This document shows positions 6,759-14,263 of a stretch of 22,630 nt of DNA, one piece after another. Within the stretch, counting starts at the first letter, position 1, and each line of letters starts with the position of its first letter. This DNA is from Brevundimonas sp. UBA5936 (GTDB lineage: Bacteria > Pseudomonadota > Alphaproteobacteria > Caulobacterales > Caulobacteraceae). A program made the position numbers and the translations under genes. Where the stretch lies: NCBI GenBank assembly GCA_002430835.1, contig DJDA01000025.1, forward strand, positions 1 through 22,630, written 5' to 3'. The notes beneath the pieces were generated by a model. That model searched no databases. It worked only from the letters and a program-made list of their open reading frames with translations, and was not told where the DNA came from.

Positions 6759-7223
6759 TCAGCGCGGCTCGATCTTCACCTCGGCGCGAACCGAGTTGGC
6801 GATGTAGCAAACGTCATGGGCGCGGTGATGCAGGTCGGCGATGGCCGCCGCATCCGGCTGCTTGTCGCCCGACCAGGTCACGGTGGGACGCAGCACCACC
6901 TCGGTGATCGACATCTTGCCGCGCTCATCCTTGCCCAGCGTCCCTTCCGCATCGTCGCGATAGGAATCGACCACGAAGCCGTCCTTGCGGGCGTAGGCCA
7001 GGAAGAACAGCATGTGGCAGCTGGACAGGGCGGCGACCAGGGCCTCCTCCGGGTCCACCGCCGCCTCTTCCGACAGGGGCGGCGGGATCATGGGCGAGGG
7101 CGCCGACGACCCGCGCACCACCGCGCCGCCGTCGAAGCGCCAGTCATGGCCGCGGCCGTATTTGTTGTCGCTGAAGGGCTGATCGCCCCGGTTCCATTCG
7201 ACGACGGCGACGTGCTGGCTCAT
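6759..7223 (-). CDS. OsmC family peroxiredoxin-like protein
   Basis: A 154-aa OsmC/Ohr-fold protein. The two catalytic Cys are C69 (ALSSCHMLFFL) and C139 (HDVCYIANSV), at the family positions. The preceding PEEALVAALSSCH helix and the central beta-hairpin are also typical. Such proteins reduce organic hydroperoxides with a reactive cysteine and are rereduced by a dihydrolipoyl or thiol system. Its sequence is closer to general OsmC than to classical Ohr. GGAG six bases before the ATG supports the start. The stop lies five bases from the end of the convergent reductase gene. Upstream, the GNAT gene ends 33 bases away on the same strand, so it may be the last gene of a trpS-GNAT-osmC transcript. 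Confidence 0.9.
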   Translation of the reverse strand: MSQHVAVVEWNRGDQPFSDNKYGRGHDWRFDGGAVVRGSSAPSPMIPPPLSEEAAVDPEEALVAALSSCHMLFFLAYARKDGFVVDSYRDDAEGTLGKDERGKMSITEVVLRPTVTWSGDKQPDAAAIADLHHRAHDVCYIANSVRAEVKIEPR

Positions 7224-7256
7224 GACAGGCTCCGAAACAAAGGGTCGAAGCTTAAG

Positions 7257-7982
7257 CTAGGCGCCCGGTTCGGCTTTCGCCAGATCGCCTTGGGTCAGAT
7301 CGTCCTGAGCCAGCATCCGCATCTGCATCTGCGCCCGGATGGTGAAGCCCAGCGAATGATACAGGGCGATGGCCCCGGCGTTGTCGGCGTAGGAATGCAG
7401 GAAGGCCGTCTCGCCGCGCGCCAGGATGCGCGCGATCACCGCCCGCATCAGCGCCCCGGCGTAGCCTCGCCCGCGCGCGTCGGGATGGGCGCAGACGCCG
7501 GAGACCTCGGTGAAGCCGTCCGGCTTCAGCCGTTCGCCCGCCATGGCCAGCAGCCGCCCGTCCTGCTTGACCCCGAAGAAGTCGCCCAGTCGGTGCGTCT
7601 TGTCGAAGAAGGGCCCCGGCTCGGTCAGCGTCGCCAGGGCCAGCATGGCGGGCGCGTCGGCCTCGGTCAGGGGCTCGATGGCGATGTCGCGCGCCTTGGC
7701 CGGGGTCAAGTCGACCAGCACCATCTGCGTCAGCACCGCCTCCTTCAGCACCGTCAGGCCAGGCGGGACGGGCGTGCGCTCCGCCTCGACCGTGGCCAGC
7801 AGGCCCTCGGGCTGCTCCAGCGCCGCGACGGCCGCCAGGCTTTCCGGCGACTGATCGACGCTGGCGACGAAGACGCCGTAGCCCGGCGCCAGCCGCAGCG
7901 CCCCTGCTGCGCCCACGGCCAGGGACGCCTGACGCGCCGACGTCAGGGCGTTCCAGATCGGACGGTCGAGCGGGTGCGCCAT
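7257..7982 (-). CDS. GNAT family N-acetyltransferase
   Basis: A 241-aa protein. The acetyl-CoA-binding motif A reads SGVCAHPDARGRGYAGALM (161-179), containing the R-G-x-G-x-A loop at 170-175. Motif B follows as NAGAIALYHSLGF (201-213). The first 95 residues are a less conserved, GNAT-like or capping domain, as in the FR47-like subgroup. The substrate cannot be told from sequence. The ATG lies five bases after the trpS stop on the same strand, so the two genes are almost certainly co-transcribed. Confidence 0.88.
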   Translation of the reverse strand: MAHPLDRPIWNALTSARQASLAVGAAGALRLAPGYGVFVASVDQSPESLAAVAALEQPEGLLATVEAERTPVPPGLTVLKEAVLTQMVLVDLTPAKARDIAIEPLTEADAPAMLALATLTEPGPFFDKTHRLGDFFGVKQDGRLLAMAGERLKPDGFTEVSGVCAHPDARGRGYAGALMRAVIARILARGETAFLHSYADNAGAIALYHSLGFTIRAQMQMRMLAQDDLTQGDLAKAEPGA

Positions 7983-7987
7983 TCGGC

Positions 7988-9025
7988 TCAGCCCTGCCAG
8001 AAGCCGACGATCTTCTTGACCTCGGCGATGGTCGGCTCAGCGATCTCACGGGCCTTTTCGGCGCCGGAGGCCAGGGCGCGGTCGATTTCGGCCGGGTCGT
8101 TCATCAGGCGGCGCATCTCGGCGGTGACGTTCGCCATCGAGGACACGGCCAGCTCCGCCAGCTTGGGCTTGAAGGCGCCGAAGCCCTGACCCGCGAACTC
8201 GGCCAGCACCGCCTCGCGCGTGGTGTCGGCCAGGGCGGCGTAGATGGCGACCAGGTTCTTGGCCTCAGCCCGACCTTCCAGACCCTCAACCGTTTCCGGC
8301 AACGGCTCCATGTCGGTCTTGGCTTTGCGGATCTTGTTGGCGATGGCGTCGGCGTCGTCGGTCAGATTGATGCGCGACAGGTCCGACGGATCGGACTTGG
8401 ACATCTTGGCCGCGCCGTCGCGCAGGGACATGACCCGCGTCGCCGGACCCTGGATCAGCGGCTCGGGCAGGGGGAAGTAGCCCGGCGTGCCGAAGTCGTT
8501 GTTGAACTTCTGGGCGATGTCGCGGGTCAGCTCGAGGTGCTGCTTCTGGTCCTCGCCGACCGGCACCTCGGTCGCCTTGTAGAGCAGGATGTCCGCCGCC
8601 TGCAGCACCGGATAGGTGTAGAGGCCGACGCTGGAGCGTTCCTTGTGCTTGCCCGACTTCTCCTTGAACTGGGTCATCCGGTCCAGCCAGCCCAAGCGGC
8701 CGACGCAGTTGAAGATCCAAGCCAGTTCGGCGTGGGCGGGCACGGCCGACTGCGGGAAGATGACCGCCTTGGCCGGGTCGAGGCCCGAAGCCAGATAGGC
8801 CGCCGCGATCTCGCGCGTCTGGGCGGCCAGCTTCTCCGGCTCCTGCCAGACGGTGATGGCGTGCATGTCGGCGACGAATACGAACAGGGGCGCGCCCGTC
8901 TCCTGCAGTTCGGTGAAGCGCTTCAGCGCGCCCAGATAGTTGCCCAGGTGCAGGGCGCCGGAGGCCTGGATACCGGACAGGATGCGGCGCGGACCGGTGT
9001 ATTGGGCCGGAGTCTGGTCAGTCAT
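7988..9025 (-). CDS. trpS: Tryptophanyl-tRNA synthetase
   Basis: A class I aminoacyl-tRNA synthetase (345 aa) that charges tRNA-Trp in the cytosol. The N-terminal GIQASGALHLGNYLGAL holds the HIGH-like signature HLGN at 26-29. The KMSKS loop is intact at 207-211 (AAKMSKSDPS). Tryptophan-pocket segments such as FVADMHAIT and VPVGEDQKQHLELTRDIA are present. Length and order are those of bacterial TrpRS. It shows no leader peptide with tandem Trp codons, so no attenuator. It is followed at five bases by the GNAT gene. A convergent-facing unknown gene separates it from murJ, so it must have its own promoter within 9026-9275. Confidence 0.97.
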   Translation of the reverse strand: MTDQTPAQYTGPRRILSGIQASGALHLGNYLGALKRFTELQETGAPLFVFVADMHAITVWQEPEKLAAQTREIAAAYLASGLDPAKAVIFPQSAVPAHAELAWIFNCVGRLGWLDRMTQFKEKSGKHKERSSVGLYTYPVLQAADILLYKATEVPVGEDQKQHLELTRDIAQKFNNDFGTPGYFPLPEPLIQGPATRVMSLRDGAAKMSKSDPSDLSRINLTDDADAIANKIRKAKTDMEPLPETVEGLEGRAEAKNLVAIYAALADTTREAVLAEFAGQGFGAFKPKLAELAVSSMANVTAEMRRLMNDPAEIDRALASGAEKAREIAEPTIAEVKKIVGFWQG

Positions 9026-9275
9026 GATGATGGATCTCGGAAGTCGAAAGGCGAATGTCGGCGCGCGTCATCCCGCGCGAAAGGCAGGCGTGCGAAGGCA
9101 CGAGGCGGCAGGTCAGCCGCGCCATCGTCCGTGAGCGAGTTTTCGTCCCGAAAGCGCCATGCCCTCGCGCTTATCGGTTCGGGGCGCGAAGGGCAACACT
9201 CCTGCGGCGGTTCGCACGTCGCCGCGATCATGGAACGATGTTAGCATCCTCTTCCATCGGCATGGAGGGAAGGAC
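9026..9275. other. Divergent intergenic region, trpS / unknown gene
   Basis: This 250-bp gap is the longest in the window and must hold the trpS promoter (minus) and that of the plus-strand unknown gene. I see two small hairpins, CGCGCG-N6-CGCGCG (9062-9079) and CGTGC-GAAG-GCACG (9089-9102), within the likely trpS leader, but no convincing promoter boxes, T-box or attenuator. Confidence 0.4.
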
Positions 9276-9779
9276 ATGGACGAGTTCGAAGTCGCCCCGC
9301 CCGAGGGTTTCGACTCTCGCCTGGCGCTGACGCGGATGCTGGCGCTGCTGCGCCACCTGATCGACATGATCGCCGAGTTCAGAGAGACGCTGATCTTGAC
9401 CAGCGGCGGCGATCCCGCCGACCCGGTGCTGGACGACGCCTTCCTAGCGGCGAGGAGCCTGGCGCTGGAAGACGTCGACGCCCTGATCGCCTTGGTCGAT
9501 GCAGCGGACTTCACCGCCCCGGCCATGGTCGAGCATCGCCTTCAGGGCGAGGCGCTGCGCTTCAAGATGCTAGCGATCCTGGCGGCCTATCGCCTGGTCG
9601 TCGCCGCCCAACCCAGCCGGAATCCCGGCATGAGCCGAGGCTGGTCCCTGTACCGCCGCGCCCTGCGCGCGACGCTGGCGGCCATCGACGGGCCGCTGGA
9701 ATCCCTGACGGCGGCGCTCGGCGCCAAACAGGGTCTGGTGGAGTTCAAGAAGGCGCTGGAGGTGCTGCTGGACCTATGA
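9276..9779 (+). CDS. Hypothetical helical protein (167 aa)
   Basis: I do not recognise a family. The start ATG at 9276 is well supported by GGAGGGA (9264-9270) five bases upstream; earlier in-frame starts lack this. The product is predicted to be almost entirely alpha-helical and soluble, with amphipathic stretches at about 15-42, 53-78, 85-112 and 122-166. It has no Cys and no signal peptide. It is alone on its strand between trpS and murJ, and its TGA overlaps the murJ stop region by six bases in convergent orientation. Good ribosome binding site and clean amphipathic pattern argue for a real gene. Confidence 0.7.
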   Translation: MDEFEVAPPEGFDSRLALTRMLALLRHLIDMIAEFRETLILTSGGDPADPVLDDAFLAARSLALEDVDALIALVDAADFTAPAMVEHRLQGEALRFKMLAILAAYRLVVAAQPSRNPGMSRGWSLYRRALRATLAAIDGPLESLTAALGAKQGLVEFKKALEVLLDL

Positions 9780-11477
9780 CCGAGCCGAGCGCCGGACCAG
9801 CCCCTTGACCTCAGCCACCGTCACGGCGCGCGTCAGGAAGGCCAGGACGACATAGGCCAGACCGCCCGCCGCCACGACCAGCAGCAGGGTGATCTCCTTG
9901 GCGCCGTGGGTCGATCCCAGCATCGCCAGCAGGTCCGCGACCGGCGCCTGCAGCATCGGCCGCGCCCAGGAGGCGACGCCGACCACCGCCGCCAGACCCG
10001 TGCTGGCCAGGGCGATGCGCCCCAGACGCCAGACCGCGCGCGGACTGGGGCGGTAATGACCGCGCCGCCACAGGGTCGCCGCCAGCAGGATGACATTGGT
10101 CCAGGCCGAGGCGCTGACCGCCGCCGCAATGCCCGACACCCCCATGCCCAGATAGAACAAGCCGATCGCCAGCGCCGCGTTCACCGCCACCGACACCAGG
10201 GCGAACACCATGGGCCTGCGCGTATCGCCGCGGGCGAAGAAGGCGGGCGCCAGGATGCGGATCAGGACAAAGGCGGGCACGCCCCAGCCGAAATGCAGCA
10301 GGGCGTGAGCCGTGTTGACGGCGTCGATCTGAAGAAAGGCGCCGCGCGTGAACAGGGCGTCGATCAGGAAATAGGGCATGGCCATCAGGGCCGCCGCCGC
10401 CGGCAGGGTCAAGGCCATGGACAGGATCAGCGCCTCGTCCATCGACGCCTGCTGCTGGCCGTGATCCTGTGACGCCACCGCCGCCGACAGCTTGGGCAGC
10501 AGGGCGATGCCGATCGCCACCCCGACCAGCCCCAGCGGCAGCTGATACAGCCGGTCCGCCGTCGCCAGCCAGGTACGGCCGCCGTCGACGAAGCTGGACA
10601 GGTTGCCGGAGATGAAGACGTTGATCTGGGTCGCGCTGTTGCCGATGGCGGCGGGAACGGCGGTGATGATGATGGCCTTCACCGCCGGAGTCATCTTCGG
10701 CAGGCTGAGACGGATGTTCGCCCCCGCCTTGCGCGCCGCCCACCAGCACAGCCCCGCCTGGGCCACGCCCGCGACCAGCACGGCCCAGGAGGCGGCGTAG
10801 GCGGCCTCGATCTGGTCGCCCTTCACCGGGATGACGGCCGCCAGCATGATCAGGTTCAGCAGGATCGGATAGGCGCCCGAGACGATGAAGCGCCCCCGCG
10901 CGTTCAGCACCCCGCTGAGCAGGGAGGCGATCGCCATACAGGGCAGGTAGGGCATGGTGATCTGGGTCAGGATCACCGCCAGCTTGAAGCGCGCCGGATC
11001 ATCCAGAAAGCCGATGTTGATGACGGTCATCAGCCACGGCATGGCCAGCTGGGCGACAAGGGTCAGCGCCACGGTGACGGCGGCCACGGCGGCCAGGGCG
11101 TCGGTCGCCACCTTGTCGGCCGCCGCCTCGCCTTCGCTCTTCAGCGTCTTGGCGTAGGCGGGCACGAAGGCGGCGGCGAAGGCCCCCTCGGCGAAGATGC
11201 GCCGGAACAGATTGGGGAAGTTCAGCGCGGTGTAATAGGCGTCGGCCGCCGGTCCCGCCGAGGCGCCCAGCGCCGCCGTGATGACCAGATCGCGCGCGAA
11301 CCCGGCCAGACGGCTGAGCAGGGTCATGGCGCTGAAGATGGCCGAGGACCGCGCCACGCCGCCCGTCTTGGGCTTGGCCGTCGCGGCGGAGGCGGGCGGC
11401 TGGACCACCGGCTCGACCGTGGCGTTTGCCGCAGAAATCGGCGCGGCCGGTTCGATGGGATCGGTCTTGTCGTTCAC
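9774..11477 (-). CDS. murJ: Lipid II flippase MurJ (MviN)
   Basis: An inner-membrane flippase of the MOP superfamily that exports lipid II for peptidoglycan synthesis. The core begins near residue 41, with SRLAGFARD (55-63), then ADAYYTALNFPNLFRRIF (78-95) and AEGAFAAAFVPAYAK (96-110), which carry family-conserved arginines and acidic residues. The remainder is a series of hydrophobic segments consistent with 14 transmembrane helices. About 40 Ala/Pro-rich residues precede the core. The start is GTG (11475-11477) with AGGA six bases before it. It lies 30 bases after glnD on the same strand, so glnD and murJ are probably co-transcribed. Confidence 0.95.
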   Translation of the reverse strand: MNDKTDPIEPAAPISAANATVEPVVQPPASAATAKPKTGGVARSSAIFSAMTLLSRLAGFARDLVITAALGASAGPAADAYYTALNFPNLFRRIFAEGAFAAAFVPAYAKTLKSEGEAAADKVATDALAAVAAVTVALTLVAQLAMPWLMTVINIGFLDDPARFKLAVILTQITMPYLPCMAIASLLSGVLNARGRFIVSGAYPILLNLIMLAAVIPVKGDQIEAAYAASWAVLVAGVAQAGLCWWAARKAGANIRLSLPKMTPAVKAIIITAVPAAIGNSATQINVFISGNLSSFVDGGRTWLATADRLYQLPLGLVGVAIGIALLPKLSAAVASQDHGQQQASMDEALILSMALTLPAAAALMAMPYFLIDALFTRGAFLQIDAVNTAHALLHFGWGVPAFVLIRILAPAFFARGDTRRPMVFALVSVAVNAALAIGLFYLGMGVSGIAAAVSASAWTNVILLAATLWRRGHYRPSPRAVWRLGRIALASTGLAAVVGVASWARPMLQAPVADLLAMLGSTHGAKEITLLLVVAAGGLAYVVLAFLTRAVTVAEVKGLVRRSARS

Positions 11478-11507
11478 GGCTGTTCCTGCGCTCGGTCCCG
11501 AAACGCC

Positions 11508-14210
11508 TTAGCGCGCCTGCGGGTCGCTGGATACGGGCTTGCGGCCCAACGCGCCTTCCAGATCCGAGACGTCGCGCACGCTGGCGCGCACAGGAACGAT
11601 GCGCCGTCCCGCCGGGCCTTGCGGCGCGCGATCCAGCACCTCCAGCAGATCGGCCTTCAGCGCCTCCAGCTTCGACTTGCTCCTGGGTTTCCGGCCGTCG
11701 GCATCGGTGATGTAGAAACCGTCCACCGCCCGCTCGCCGAAGCTGGCGACGTGGGCCGAGCGGGTCGAATAGCCGTGCGCGGAAATCGTCCGCGCCAGGT
11801 CCGCCAGCAGGCCGGGGCGGTCGGCGCCTGAGACCTCGATCACCACGGCGCTGGTGCCCGTATCGGCGTCGATCCGCACCACGGGCCGCACATCGAAGAC
11901 GGCGCGGCGGGCGCTGACGCGCGGCGGCTCCAGCGTCGAGGTCCGCGCCCCCTTCAGCACCGCCCGCTCCATCGCCTTGACCAGAATGGCCAGCCGTCGC
12001 GGCTCGCGCCCGCCATAGGGTTCGCCCGCCCCGTCCTGAATCTCGAACACGTCCAGCGCCATGCCGTCGTCGGCGGTGGCCAGTCGCGCGCCCACCACGT
12101 CGGCCCCCGCCATCGACAGGGTAGCGGCCAGATCGGCGAACAGGCCGGGCCGGTCGCGCGCCGCCACGGCCACGCGGGCGGTGGATTCCAGCGGCCCCTC
12201 GGCGGGCAGGGCCTCGACCGCCGCCCCCTCGCGCCGCGCCCGTTCGACCAGCGCCGGGTGATCGGCCAGGGGGTCTTCGCGCGTCACGGCGTCGCCCCGG
12301 AACAGGGCCTCGGTCGCCTCGAACAGGGCGCGCATCAGTTGCCCCTTCCAGCCGTTCCACACCCCCGGCCCGACGGCGCGGATGTCGGCCACGGTCAGCA
12401 CCATCAGCATCCGCAGACGCTCGGGGTCGCCCACCGCCTCGGCGAAGGCGCGCACGGTTGAGGGGTCGGACACGTCGCGTTTCTGGGCGTAGTCGCTCAT
12501 CAGCAGATGATGACGCACCAGCCAGACGACCAGCTCGATCCGGCGCGGATCGACGCCCAACCGCTCGCAGGCCCGGCGCGCGGCGATGGCGCCGTCCTCC
12601 AGCTGGCCCCGGTCGCCGCCCTTGCCCACGTCATGCAGAAGCATGGCCAGCATCAGGGCCTCGATATCGGCGATGCGCGGGACGATGGCGGTCGAGGCCG
12701 GGTGGTCCGCCTTCAGCTTGCCGCGCGCGATGTCGTTGATGATCCCCACCGCCTGCAGGGTGTGCTCGTCCACCGTATAGGCGTGGTACATGTTGAACTG
12801 GGTCTGGCCGACGATCCGCCCCCACTCGGGCAGGAAGCGGCCGAGGAAACCCGTCTCATTCATGATCGACAGGACGCGATAGGGCCGCTGGCCGTGCGCC
12901 AGCACCGTCAGAAACGCCTCGGCCGCGCGCGGATCGCGGCGCAGGGCAGGCGCCACCAGGGTCAGCGAACGGATCACGGCGGCGAAGGCGTCGGGGTGCA
13001 GGTCCAGGTCCAGCCGGTCCGCCTCGACGAACAGCAGCAGCAGACGCACCGGATCGCGGGCGAAGACGTTGGCCCCCGTGACCGTCAGCCGCCCCTCCTC
13101 CACCGCCAGACCATCAAAGGCCAGCTTGACCCGGCGGCGCCGGATCAGCCGCGACAGGCCGCGCGCCAGCCCTTCGGCCTTCTTCTGCTGACGCGCCTCC
13201 AGTTGGGCCGAGACGGCGCGGGTCAGGGCGCCGACCTCCCGCGCGACCTGAAAATAGCGGCGCATGAAGCGCTCGACCGCCAGTTCGTCGCCGCGCCCTC
13301 GCCAGCCCATGCGCCGGGCGATCTCGGGCTGAACGTCGAAGGTCAGCTTCTCCTCGGCGCGCCCGGCGACCAGATGCAGCAGGATGCGCACCCGCCACAA
13401 AAAGCCGATCGCCTCGCGGAAGCTGCGCAGCTCGCGCGCGGTAAGCAGTCCCTCCAGCGCCGCCTGCCCGCGCTCGCTGTCCGGCGCCAGGGAGCGGGCG
13501 ATCCAGAACAGGGTGTTGAGGTCGCGCAAGCCCCCCTTGCCGTCCTTGACGTTCGGCTCGACGCGATAGCGGACGGCGCCGGTCTTCTGCAGGCGCACGT
13601 CGCGCTCGGCCATCTTGGCGGCGATAAAGGGGCGCGGATCGGCGCGGGCGACGGCGCTGCGGAACCGCTTCAGCAAGCTTTCGCCCAGACCGGCATCGCC
13701 CGCCACGACCCGCGCCTCAAGCAGGCTGGTCCGCACCGTCATGTCGTCGCGCGCCAACGCCAGCGTCTCGCCGATGGAGCGAAAGGCCGAACCGACCTTC
13801 AGCCCCAGATCCCACAGGACATAGTGGACGAACTCGACCACCGCCTGTGCGCGCGGGCTGATCGCCTGTCCTGGCCGCAGGAACAACAGGTCGAGGTCCG
13901 AAAACGGCGCCAGCACCCCGCGCCCGTAACCGCCGACCGCCAACAGGGTCAGCCGCTCGTCCGGGGCCGGATGGACCTGTTCGGTCGTGAAGCGCCACAG
14001 GGTGGTCAGCAGGGCGTCCGCGGCCTCGGCGTAGAGGCGCGCGGCCTCGGCCCCGTCGGTTGCGCTCTCTGCCCGGCGTGCGGCGCGGACGCGGGCGGCG
14101 TCGAAGCTTTCGCGCAGGAGGGCGGTGACGGCGGCGCGCGGGTCCGGCGCCGAGGCGGCGTCGAGAATGGCGGACGGGAGCAGAGGCGGTGCGGTCACGG
14201 CGACGACCAT
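11508..14210 (-). CDS. glnD: [Protein-PII] uridylyltransferase / uridylyl-removing enzyme
   Basis: The cytosolic nitrogen sensor (900 aa) that uridylylates PII proteins when glutamine is low and removes UMP when it is high. The nucleotidyltransferase motif GGYGRGVLAPFSDLDLLF is at 93-110, with metal ligands D105 and D107. A GlnD linker domain with VEPNVKDGKGGLRDL follows (218-231). The HD hydrolase domain contains LLHDVGKGGDRG (H526, D527). Two C-terminal glutamine-binding ACT domains start near 677 (ARDRPGLFADLA) and 787 (GADRPGLLADLA). All activities appear intact. ATG 14210 is supported by AGGGAG (complement of 14217-14222) six bases upstream. It lies between mutS and murJ, all on the minus strand. 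Confidence 0.97.
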   Translation of the reverse strand: MVVAVTAPPLLPSAILDAASAPDPRAAVTALLRESFDAARVRAARRAESATDGAEAARLYAEAADALLTTLWRFTTEQVHPAPDERLTLLAVGGYGRGVLAPFSDLDLLFLRPGQAISPRAQAVVEFVHYVLWDLGLKVGSAFRSIGETLALARDDMTVRTSLLEARVVAGDAGLGESLLKRFRSAVARADPRPFIAAKMAERDVRLQKTGAVRYRVEPNVKDGKGGLRDLNTLFWIARSLAPDSERGQAALEGLLTARELRSFREAIGFLWRVRILLHLVAGRAEEKLTFDVQPEIARRMGWRGRGDELAVERFMRRYFQVAREVGALTRAVSAQLEARQQKKAEGLARGLSRLIRRRRVKLAFDGLAVEEGRLTVTGANVFARDPVRLLLLFVEADRLDLDLHPDAFAAVIRSLTLVAPALRRDPRAAEAFLTVLAHGQRPYRVLSIMNETGFLGRFLPEWGRIVGQTQFNMYHAYTVDEHTLQAVGIINDIARGKLKADHPASTAIVPRIADIEALMLAMLLHDVGKGGDRGQLEDGAIAARRACERLGVDPRRIELVVWLVRHHLLMSDYAQKRDVSDPSTVRAFAEAVGDPERLRMLMVLTVADIRAVGPGVWNGWKGQLMRALFEATEALFRGDAVTREDPLADHPALVERARREGAAVEALPAEGPLESTARVAVAARDRPGLFADLAATLSMAGADVVGARLATADDGMALDVFEIQDGAGEPYGGREPRRLAILVKAMERAVLKGARTSTLEPPRVSARRAVFDVRPVVRIDADTGTSAVVIEVSGADRPGLLADLARTISAHGYSTRSAHVASFGERAVDGFYITDADGRKPRSKSKLEALKADLLEVLDRAPQGPAGRRIVPVRASVRDVSDLEGALGRKPVSSDPQAR

Positions 14211-14227
14211 AGCACGCTCCCTATCTA

Positions 14228-14259
14228 CCGCTCATCCCGGCGTCCGCCGGGATGAGCGG
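14228..14259. repeat. 32-bp perfect palindrome between mutS and glnD
   Basis: CCGCTCATCCCGGC pairs with GCCGGGATGAGCGG around GTCC: a 14-bp perfect stem with a four-base loop (15 bp if the last pair is counted). It fills most of the 53-bp gap after the mutS stop and ends just before the glnD ribosome binding site. No T-run follows on either strand, so it is not a classical intrinsic terminator. A REP-like palindrome or an mRNA-processing or stabilising hairpin is more likely. Confidence 0.8.
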
Positions 14260-14263
14260 AAGT

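Noticed and set aside
7245..7260. Repeated AAGCTTAAG-like words near 7250 and 17973
   Set aside because: They are short, surrounded by unrelated sequence, and show no further similarity, so coincidence is sufficient.
9026..9275. T-box, Trp leader peptide or attenuator for trpS
   Set aside because: I found no tandem Trp codons, no specifier-like stem and no terminator/antiterminator pair in the leader.
12507..14255. Very long open frame on the plus strand (582 codons) antisense to glnD
   Set aside because: It mirrors a clearly conserved gene. High GC at third positions removes stops from the opposite strand, and the translation is a Gln/Arg/Gly-rich string without domain motifs.
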